NCBI GenBank assembly: GCA_003117195.1 | Contig: BDSI01000019.1 | Coordinates: 186,001-250,000 of the forward strand | Source of the DNA: Eudorina sp. 2006-703-Eu-15 | Taxonomy: Eukaryota; Chlorophyta; Chlorophyceae; Chlamydomonadales; Volvocaceae | Length of the DNA stretch: 64,000 bases | Direction of reading: 5' to 3' | Part shown: in pieces, positions 55,750-64,000 of the stretch | Numbering within the stretch: position 1 is the first letter of the stretch | Layout of the letters: each line of letters opens with the position of its first letter | Position numbers and translations under genes: made by a program | Notes under the pieces: model-generated | The model's input: the letters and a program-made list of their open reading frames with translations, nothing else | Database searches by the model: none | Told to the model about the DNA's origin: nothing

Positions 55750-58165
55750 GGCCCCATATAGGAGGGGACCTGATGGGACGGGAGGTGGTGTGTGGGTGGG
55801 TGGTGAGCAAGGCGTGCGGCCGTGGAGGATTTCCTGTGGAGGCCGGGGCGAGTCTCGGGGTGTCCTCCGTGACCCCCCCTTTTGCGGCACCACCCACTCG
55901 GTGACGTTTCGCGATTTCGCTGTCCTAATTATTGACCTATAGGGGGGAGGCCCGCGGTTGTTGAAAGAGGGGGGCGGCAGGGAGGGGCGAGGCCAGCGCT
56001 CGCCAGCCTGAGACACAGAGACAGGGGGACAGAGGGACAGAGAGGCGAAACCATGCGCGCGGCGGGGCAGTGGAGGGTTCGCTGCTGGATGGGAGGCGGC
56101 GCGGAGGCGCACCGTCGTCCCGCCGTACTGGAATGTACTGCGGGGGCGTGTCGCGTCGGGGGAGGGCCCGTGGGGCAAACCGGTGAGCGCGAGGTCCAAC
56201 TGGCTCAACTGGTCCAACCCGGTTCGTGTGGACTGCGACCAGGGATACGATTTTGGATGTATGTTAATTATGTCTAGGGGCGGCGACCACCGGGGCCCAC
56301 CGTGGAGCACACCTTCGTTGCGGGGATCCCTCAGGGCGGGGTGTGAGTAGGCGTTTGTGTGGGTGGGTGCTGGGGGTGGGTGGGCGGCACGCGGCCGGGT
56401 GGACTCGAATGCGCAGGCGGGCCGGCGACCCAGCGGATAACGGGGCCCCTTGGGCCGGGCGCTCGTACTGCCGTACAGATCGCGTGTCGATTCCGTGGGG
56501 TTTTCCGCCGGCCAGCCAGCCGGCCAGCGAGCCGGGGGGGGGGGGTGTTCGAGGGCGGTGGCCTGAGCAGTCATATGGCCGTGACGAGAGAGACCCTGTA
56601 ACCCTAAACCCGTACCGCGTGTGACGGCGTGAAGGGGCGCGGCATCGGATGCGGCGGCCTGCCTTGGTGGTTGAGGTGGTGGTGGTGGTGACGGCGATTG
56701 CAGAGATATGGCGATTGAGGACGTTGTGGTGGTGGTGGTGGTGGTGGGAGGAGGCGGTTGCGGGTGCAAAGGTGGTGGAGGTGGTGGAGGTCAGGGTGGT
56801 TCAATAAAAAAAGAAATGAACCCGAAAAACTGAGCCCGGGCACACCCACAAGTACTCGGCGTACCCCACAGGTCAGGGGGGTGGTGGTGGTTGTGGAGGT
56901 GGAGCGCCCGACCCGTCCGTCACCGTACCCCACCTGTTCCCTCACCTCACCTCACCTCCCCTTCCCCCCACTCAATTACCGTCGCAACCTTATAACAAGG
57001 GATACAGAGCCCTCCGGCGCCCTCTGGATCCCTCAGCAGCCACGCGGGCGGTCCAACGAACGGGCCCACATCCTCGCACAGCCCGTGGACGCGCACGGCA
57101 CGGTGTGTATGCCTCCTGTCGTGTGTTGGTACCGTATCCACCACCAAGGTGCAGTTTTTTCTTTACCGGAATTTTGCACTGGCAGCAGCGTAGTTTGAAT
57201 ATGTCTACCAATTTCCCATACCCACCACGGACTGTGCGCCCGCCACCGTCCGCCGCCCCCATCCTGTTTGTTTGCCTGCTTGCCTACGAGAGGGCCTACG
57301 CTACTGCTGGGAGCACATCACACCACATCACACCACATCCGCTGTAACGTTCATTCATCACACCACACCACACCACATCAAACCACACCACACAGTACGC
57401 AAGCACACGCCCGGGGTCGTCCCAGCAACGCTTGACCGACTTCCCGTGTCTGTTGTCACCCAACCGCCAGTCGTACGAAGTCGTATACATCCGCACGCGG
57501 GCGCTCACACCCAGAGCAACACCATGACCGACCGCCCAACTGCACCCTCGGGAGGTTGCGACCACCCCTCCCCCCCACACACACATGTACCGCAAGCCCT
57601 GGTTCCCCTGGAGTCCAAGAGTACGGATGCCGCGGACCCCAACAGGGACGGACCGTACGTCTCCCTCCCGCCATCGCCTGGAGGGAACCCCCCCTGGCCC
57701 TGGCCGCTGGCCCTGCAAGGACGCCCCTGTACGGGACCCCTGCCAACCGCGACAGATACGATGACCCGCGGGGTCCGCTGTAACATCCTTTCACGGTGCG
57801 TCCTTTGCGACATTTGTACATCTCCAGGAGGATGAGCCCTTGAGCCGCAGTGCCGCGGCGGCACGCGGCCCAGCCCAGCTCCTGACCCCCATCAGACAAG
57901 AGTCCGCAGGCAGGGGGCCGCTGCCCTGCGCCTCAGACCAGATCTCCAGGTCCTCCGGCGAGGCCCGGACAGCCCCTGCCTGGGCTGTTTCTGTTTAACC
58001 CTCCTCCCTATCCCTCCCTCCCTATCCCTCCCTCCCTCTCCCTCTTTCAGCGCACCCGCGCAAAGCACGATCCTTTCCTCTCCACATCGGCCGCTCTGCT
58101 GTCCTCCCCCTGCCCCGCCTCACACAATATGTCTACAAGTTTCCTATATCCCCCCCTCCCCCGCC
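55750..58165. other. No gene recognised; repeats only
   Basis: Biotin-ligase 3' region, with TGTAA at 56597-56601 as a possible polyadenylation signal. It contains an inverted E3-like stretch (about 55905-55945) and a diverged E2 copy at 56797-56873 (GAAATGAACCCGAAAAACTG, CCCGGGCACACCCA). It also has (GGT)n repeats near 56665-56760, a CACCACATCA repeat at 57308-57395, and E1 copies at 57179-57220 and 58125-58150. Long frames here are proline- or glycine-rich and unsupported. Confidence 0.5.
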
Positions 58166-60510
58166 TCACACGGCTTCCTGACCCCCCGGTCGCGGCCCCC
58201 CGGCCAGCAGCCGAGCTCGGAGCGCCGCCGAGCTCAGCCAGACCCCCGGCAGCAGGTACTTCAGGGCCGTCCAGGGAGGAGAGTACGGCAGCGCCAGGCA
58301 GTGCAAGCTGCGGCAGGAGGGGCATGTACGGCAGGCGTCGAGAAAGGAGGGGGGGTGGGGCCAGGCAGTGCGGGTGTGGCTGTTGCGGCGCAGAGCGGCC
58401 TGATGTGGTGCGGTCGGGCTCCGGTGACACACGCGGCGGCGGCGGGTACGTAGTTGGTCTCAGGGGGGGGAAGGGACAACCGGGAGGTGTGTGTGGGGGG
58501 TGTTGACAAGAGGGCCCCGATCAACTGACGTGTACGGTAGTCGTGAATTGCTGCGAACGCGAACAGGAGGCAGTGAATTGCCGCACGTGTACGGCAGTCG
58601 GGCGGCCTGTGCCAGGACGGCATCTGCGGCGGCATCAAGCCGCTGTGGAATCCATCCCCCGGTGGCAAGCTCACTGCAGGTGGGGTGGGTGGCGCCCAAA
58701 CGGTGATGCGAGGAGTGTCCTGCCTCCCCGGATCCCTGCCCACCCTGCTGCAAGGGCTAAGATGACATCGGCGCCCCACGACAGCACCCTCCCATCACTG
58801 CCATGCATGCCCCTCCTCCCTCCCATCGCCGCATACCTCTTCCATATTATAATATGGTACACACACACAATGCAGCGGGCGGGTCTCTTGTCTAAACACA
58901 AGTCAGCAATGGTGATCGGCGAGAGAGTGCTTAAACAGTAGGCAGGCGCCCCGCACCCACTCCTCGCCACGTCAGCAGCCACGCGCGTTTACCGTACCGG
59001 TATCCCTCTGTGCCGTAGGCCGTACTAACGTACTTGTGCCGTACGTACTTACTGCAAATGGTCCACGGACCTCCAGGGAGGCACGTGGTACCCCAACTTG
59101 ACGGCGCTACTGCCGCCGGGTGCCGCCAGGCGCTGTAGCACCTCCCCGCCCACCCGCTCCATCTCCTCGGCTTTGCTCCGCGGCCAGGCAGCAAGCACGG
59201 GGCGGGGGGCATCGGTGCCGTACCGTCAGAGCCGTACACCCAAGGTTGGTAAGCTCCCGGTAAGGTTCGCACCACGGAGCTCGTCTACAGCGCTTTCACA
59301 GGGTTTGCGATATCCAGGCAAGAAAGAAGGATGTGCAGCAATTTTGAAGACCGTTCCCGAGCCCCCCTCCCCCCGGCATCTGCATCCGCATCCCATGTGC
59401 CGTACGACGGAATCCGGGTGGTGCCGTACAGTACACACTGACAGTGAAGACTACCTGACCCGCGCTACGTCCTGCGCTGAGATGCACACCGCACCGCACC
59501 GCACCGCAGCGGTTTATCACCGGTTTATCGTTGCAGCACATCCCGCACCGGGGACAACCCCCGACGGCGAACCACTCACCACCCCCGTGTCACGTCCCGC
59601 TCCGGCACCCACCCTCCCCCGTCTGAACTCTGAAGCCGGGTTGAGAAACGATGGCCACAGGGCTACATGGCTTTGTACGTCCAGGGGGCCCTATCATCGG
59701 ATTAAATTAAGAGTGCCCCGGAGTGCCGTACCGCCGTACACGCCGTACCGTACCGGAGTGCCGTGCCGCATCAACGTGTGTGAAACCCGCCGAAATCCCC
59801 TTCCACCCGCCGGGGTTTGCTCGTGCGGTGCTGAAGCTGTCGGGTGCTGGGGGGCGGGCGGGCGGGGTGGGGCGCGAGACGCGAGCGAGGCTTCCGGCTG
59901 CCCCACTGCGCATCCCAAAATCCTCCCCGGGTCCGCGCCAAATCCTCACCTCGAATCCTCACCGCCAAATCCTCGTCTCGTCCAACCCCACCCTCGAGCC
60001 CCCCTCCCAGCCCCGGACCCTCATGCCCTGCCTGCCCCTCTGCCCCAGGTCTTCCGGCCCACGTCACCCACCCAGCCCCACGTCCTGCCACGTCAGGCTG
60101 TCGGTGTTGGGGACGTGGTGTCGGGGGACCACCAGCAGGTGCACCCGGGCTTGGGGCCGGATGTTGTGGAAGACGACCAGGCGCTCACTCTGTCTGGCGG
60201 AGGATGGACGGCGGGAGGAGGAGGGAGGAGAGAGGAGGGGCGGCGCCCCGGCGGGAGGAGGAAAAGGGGGGGGGGGAGGCGGAGGGTCGTCATTGACATG
60301 AAGGGGGAAAGGCGGAGGATGGGGGGGCAGCGTCGCGGTGTTGGACGGAAGGACGGACGGGCGGACCACGGGCGGCTCGTAACCCACCACCAAGAATTCA
60401 TGCGGAGGAGTATATACGCGCAGGCAAGTGGGGTGCGAGGTCTGCAGTTGCAAACCGTTATTGCGGGCTGCTCCGAAACCCCGCGCAAACGCCATTTGAG
60501 CTTGTGACGC

Positions 60511-60581
<71 letters not shown>

Positions 60582-60838
60582 CTCGGGTCGCTGCACCCGC
60601 TGCGGGGCTGGGATGCTGGTGGTTGGGGGTTTCGGGGTCTTTGTTCATCGCAGTGAGGGCAGCGAATGCGGCGACTTGCCTCAAAGACAACTCGGTGCTC
60701 CTCCGCACCCTGGGCTATGGCGCAGAAGGGGCAGCCCGGGACGGGTCCACGGCAGGGCCGCCGGTCAACATCGTATCTGTCGGCCCGGCGATGGCGGAGC
60801 CAGGGACAGGGCCAGCATATGCCCAACATGTCTGGCAT
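58166..60838 (-). CDS. HINT3-like histidine triad (HIT) protein
   Basis: Predicted 173 residues, close to the roughly 180 of HINT3. HIT proteins of this branch hydrolyse nucleoside phosphoramidates or acyl-adenylates. Exons: 60838-60680, 60189-60092, 59175-59053 and 58307-58166; phases agree. Motifs are CPFCAIAQG (37-45, the usual start of the HIT fold), LVVFHNIRPQARVHLLVVPRHHVPN, then KLGYHVPPWRSVDHLHLHCLAL with the triad His125, His127 and His129 completed across the last splice junction. The GYH-PP-SV-HLHLH form is typical of HINT3 and aprataxin-type proteins; there is no aprataxin zinc finger after it. Intron 1 begins GCAAGT, a GC-AG intron, and holds a long (GT)n run. The exon 2 donor and exon 3 acceptor are the least certain. 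Met4 is an alternative start. Confidence 0.88.
60514..60580. repeat. (GT)n microsatellite in HINT3 intron 1
   Basis: About 33 uninterrupted GT units. Confidence 0.95.
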
Positions 60839-61389
60839 GCTGTTTGTTGTTCATGCATTCATGGGCACGGGTGTAGGAGGGAGAGCTGCCTCAATAAAAT
60901 CGGTGACATTATCAGGACCGAAAGAGAATGACCAACTATAAACACTAGTAGGTATGCGACTGTGATCCGTTTTGATTGCCATCGCGATTGCAATGCGGGC
61001 TGCCTCCGGGGCTCGGTGTAACGACGTGAGGCCTACTTGGCCGCTCGTCCAAACTTCGCACGTGCCGTATATTTTGAATTGGTTAAATACCGATGTTTCA
61101 ACCTAAACGGTATTATTCAATACCACCAATCTGTGGACTACTAACCTACAAGTTAGTTACATTACGACTAGAGCTTTGTTACACTCGGGGCTTGCCTTGC
61201 CGACATGAGGCGCTCTCGGCACCGGTTTAATTGTATGTTATTTTCATGCCGTTTGTCTGCGGATTGCTCCAATCCTCCAGTGTCCAGTACCCGTTTTTCC
61301 CGAACAAAAACAAGTATTCGAGTACCGTCAGACTCTGGTTGGGATATCACACGCCGAAACGCGCTTTCACAGTTCACTGCTAGTTCAAG
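60839..61389. promoter_or_regulatory. Intergenic region upstream of HINT3
   Basis: About 550 bp of mixed to AT-leaning DNA between the HINT3 start and a possible divergent gene. It contains a small inverted repeat AATACCG...CGGTATT near 61086-61114. No defined promoter motif was recognised. Confidence 0.35.
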
Positions 61390-61668
61390 ATGGCTGGCAC
61401 CGCCGCGTGGTCTTCGGCACCGGAAACCATTAGGTGTTCCCTAGATACCGCGCAAGGCATCCACGACCAGATTGCGGACATGCAGGCGTTCAAAGACAGA
61501 ATAAAATTTTACGCCCGGGAAGCAATCAGGTTTCGCCAATTCAGCCAGCCTTGTCGACGTGCTCAATTGATTCCACTCTATGCGACTTTGCGAGTGTTCA
61601 AGGGCTTGGGCAACGCGAGCTTCCAGTATGGGGTTGTGTGGATATGGGCCGGGGCGGGTTTCAGTTGA
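61390..61668 (+). CDS. Possible first exon of an unrecognised gene
   Basis: An ATG after AT-leaning upstream DNA opens a 92-codon frame without low-complexity bias (MAGTAAWSSAPETIRCS, then IHDQIADMQAFKDRIKFYAR). This makes it more gene-like than the surrounding frames. A possible donor, GTATGG, lies near 61629, and a possible acceptor CCCAG at about 61900 opens a further frame. The splice pattern could not be fixed and no family was recognised. It would be divergent to HINT3. Confidence 0.35.
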   Translation: MAGTAAWSSAPETIRCSLDTAQGIHDQIADMQAFKDRIKFYAREAIRFRQFSQPCRRAQLIPLYATLRVFKGLGNASFQYGVVWIWAGAGFS

Positions 61669-62229
61669 TTCCGGAACCCATACCACTCGTGTTTGTGTTT
61701 GTGTTTGCGTGCGAGCTTCCCCATCCCGGGTCACTCCCACCCCCGGGGGAACATTGGGTCAGAACATTGTTGCTCTGCCAACTGCTGTTAGGGTAGGCGC
61801 TAGGGTGTGTACCCACGCTCCACATTGCGCAGGCCCCCACCCTAACCCCTTGTCCCCCCTTCTCTTCCCGTCCCATACACCCCGCCGTCCACGTCCCCAG
61901 ACGGATCTCCGGACGGAGCGGACCGGGCCGCGGCGGTGGATGGCCTTCGGAATGCCATTGCGTATTTGCCTACCTGATGGTTCGGGAAAGCAGACGCTGC
62001 TGCAGCACTGCAATGACGGCTGAATGCGGCGGCGATTGGGGCCGGGGGCCGAAGTTAGCAAGGGCGTGCAGCTAACGGGTTGGAAGAGGCCGGAGAGCGT
62101 TTCATGGGCCCTTCGGGAAGTGCTACCAGCCGAGACGAAGGGTGCACAGGCGTGCTCCTTAAGGGAGGTTGTCGCTAATTGGGGATGGGGTGGTGTGAGT
62201 GCTTGTTCGTTGTTGTGGTGCCCAGTTGG
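61669..62229. other. No certain gene; possible continuation of the preceding exon
   Basis: A polypyrimidine stretch ending TCCCCAG near 61900 precedes open sequence in two frames up to about 62065. Neither frame has a recognisable motif. Confidence 0.3.
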
Positions 62230-62231
62230 GG

Positions 62232-62410
62232 TTCGTCGATGGGAGGCCGCCGAGGTGGTACGCCCCCGAAGTTCCATCCCAAGGCCAGGTGTATCACCGC
62301 CGCCACTCCCAGGGCCTGGATGGCGCTGGGCGTGGCGGCGGTGACACACCTGACCTTGGCATGGGACTTCGGGGGCGTACCATCTCGGCGGCCTGGATGG
62401 CGAACCGATG
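62232..62410. repeat. Long imperfect inverted repeat (hairpin)
   Basis: The left arm, from AGGCCGCCGAGGTGGTACGC (about 62244) to CACCGCCGCCACTCCCAG, pairs with the right arm ending ACCATCTCGGCGGCCT (about 62393). Each arm is about 70 bp with about seven differences, several of which would be G-U pairs in RNA; the loop is about 14 bp. Pairing continues weakly outward (GGTTCG blocks). No protein-coding signal fits it. It may be a small-RNA precursor or a fold-back element. Confidence 0.8.
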
Positions 62411-62455
62411 TTGGCGAACCTCGGCACACTTGGTCGCGGAACCTAGCTACAGAGT

Positions 62456-62541
62456 AACTGAACTTCAAGCTACCGCATTGAAGCCACGTTGGTCATGGTT
62501 TAATGGTGCTTAATTGTGGTAGCTTTGAAATTCAGTTAGGG
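62456..62541. repeat. Short inverted-repeat element
   Basis: TAACTGAACTTCAAGCTACC on the left and GGTAGCTTTGAAATTCAGTT on the right are near-perfect inverted repeats of about 20 bp around about 45 bp. It lies about 60 bp beyond the large hairpin. Confidence 0.65.
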
Positions 62542-64000
62542 TCGTGACGGTTAATCTTCAGTTCCGATCCGCCGGCCTCTCCTATCTGACTGTTGTACGA
62601 TGCCCTCGCGGGACGTGCCTCGTCGTCGCTGTCGCTCCCAACTTCCGGACCGAATCTCATCCTGCAGTTGTCGGGCACCAGCCCCACGAAGGCGATTCAG
62701 CAACGTGAGGACGGACCAGCAGCCGCACATGACCTGCAGAAGCAGCCGCCGCCGCAGCAGCGTCACTGCCCCCGGTCCCTCAGCACCCTGATGGATCAAG
62801 GAGCGCTGCATGCCGCCTCCGCCTCCTCTTCTTCCTGACCCTGCAGCCGCCTCATTGCGCTGCCATCTGCACAACCTGTGTCCTAAAGCCGATTGATCGC
62901 CACCCCCCCCGGCCCATGTCCCTGGACAAACCCAGAAACAAACCCGGCACTGAGCGGCGTACTGTGGGATTGGGGTTGTGTCTCGTGTGGATGGTGGGCG
63001 AGCGGCGGCCCGCGTCCCTCCGCTTGTGGCCCAACCAGCCATGTGTCAAGTCAGATGGACCGGTGTGTGTGTGGGGAGGTGCAGGCAGGTGTGGGTGGGG
63101 TTGTGTGTGGTCTCACATATTCACACGGGGAAGGGGAGGGATCGCGCAAGCATAGGTAATGCTCCGAAACCAGTGGGGGGTGGCGATGTTCGTCTCTCGC
63201 GCGGGTGACAACTGTGGGCGCATGGCTCGTGTGGCTTCGAGGTCGGGGTAGCCTGCCCCTGTCTGCCCGAAGGAATAACTGGAGCGGTCTCGAGACGCGT
63301 CCGCAAGGTGGTGACGCTCGCGGTGTGCTCGGCATTGACAGGCATCATGGCGCGCTACGTTTCCAATAGTGTGACGCCTCGTGACGTTCGCGAATTTTGT
63401 GATTGCTCGTGCAATCAAGGTCAGCCAAGAAGCTGGGACCTCGACCTCTTGATATCTAGTAATCTCAGTGTACTAGCCGCATTAGTTCGCTCTTGAGTAG
63501 TCGTGGTAATGTGCCAGTAGAACGGTTCGAGCACTTCAGGTTTTGTGATTTTTGGCTGCGTTTGTTGTAAACCTCATGAAATTCGCCTCAATAGTATCAA
63601 GTGCACGCTTTACAACCCATCTACATCCACATACCATTATTTCTGACTGATCTGGGAGTACGAGTGCAACGGTCCGGTTTCACGCAATGGGCCCCGAGAC
63701 TTTGACGCGTAGGCAAGTATATCGCTCCATACACTGTCAACAATAAGTCGAGCCACAATTTCTCTTCAACATATACAACAGAGTGCAGAGCCGCACCTCA
63801 AAAGTCTGACAGCTTCACGCAGCTGATTGGGCATATGCTGAATTCCATGACCTAGCCGACCATAGCACATCAAACTGAGATACTACGAGGTTGGACGAGC
63901 TGGCTGGACTTCAGGAGTCCAAGTAGACTACGGTAGTGAACATGTGACAGCCGACGTCGCCCTCGCCCTTCCATCCCCAGCACCTTCAATCAACCCATTT
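62542..64000. other. No gene recognised
   Basis: The minus strand at 62664-62538 has one exon-like block (after CAACTGCAG) reading MRFGPEVGSDSDDEARPARA and on to a stop, but no partner exon was found. A partial E2-like stretch lies at 62928-62965 (AACCCAGAAACAAACCCGGC). From about 63.4 kb to the end the DNA is less GC-rich and shows no feature I can support. Confidence 0.35.

Noticed and set aside
56597..56612. CCCTGTAACCCTAAACCC as a telomere-like repeat
   Set aside because: Only one imperfect unit, better explained as a possible TGTAA polyadenylation signal.
55480..56769. 429-codon minus-strand frame over the end of biotin ligase
   Set aside because: Pro/Thr/His-rich without domains and antisense to the conserved C-terminal exon; GC-rich DNA leaves such frames open by chance.
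62551..63042. 163-codon minus-strand frame as a gene
   Set aside because: Arg/Gly-rich with no motif. A different frame in the same place looks slightly more protein-like, but neither has supporting exons.

Overview
The window looks like nuclear DNA of a green alga, most likely a volvocine chlorophyte (Volvox/Gonium/Chlamydomonas group). This is an inference from GC-rich sequence, many small exons with GT..CAG introns, simple-sequence-filled introns, Q/E/A-rich low-complexity protein tails, a possible TGTAA polyadenylation signal, and plant-like domain layouts. No bacterial operon, CRISPR array, rRNA or convincing tRNA was seen.

Layout. 1-6.8 kb is gene-poor: an AT-rich island, the 3' end of a non-LTR retrotransposon, and a 499-bp element with 15-bp terminal inverted repeats. 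6.85-20.8 kb holds a head-to-head pair: GEMIN2 (SMN-complex subunit, minus) and an RPR2-type RNase P/MRP subunit (plus) with an exceptionally long low-complexity tail. 24.4-28.0 kb is a nine-exon HNH-nuclease-like gene that appears frameshifted near its end. 28.5 kb has an orphan mitochondrial-carrier exon. 31.35-40.33 kb is a second, decayed copy of the GEMIN2/RPR2 locus. In it GEMIN2 has a 1-bp frameshift, while RPR2 has a frameshift, loss of its TATA-like box and a 6.1-kb internal deletion. 41.5-49.5 kb is a 15-exon CTP synthase gene (minus), divergent from a 7-exon biotin-protein ligase gene (49.8-55.7 kb, plus). 58.2-60.8 kb is a four-exon HINT3-like HIT protein gene (minus). The last 3 kb holds a possible small gene, a strong approximately 70-bp-arm hairpin and a smaller inverted repeat.

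The exon joins of GEMIN2, RPR2, CTP synthase, biotin ligase and HINT3 were worked out by hand from splice sites, and the reading phases close in every case (340, 2059, 586, 486 and 173 residues). The two RNA-machinery genes share one 347-bp promoter region. CTP synthase and biotin ligase share a 306-bp one.

The most unusual material is non-coding. There is a family of intron-like dispersed elements that start GTAAGTG and in two genes end exactly at the 3' splice site. A second short element recurs in introns and intergenic DNA throughout. A biotin-ligase exon-intron junction has been tandemly copied about ten times. The duplicated locus changes abruptly from exon-only similarity to near-identity.
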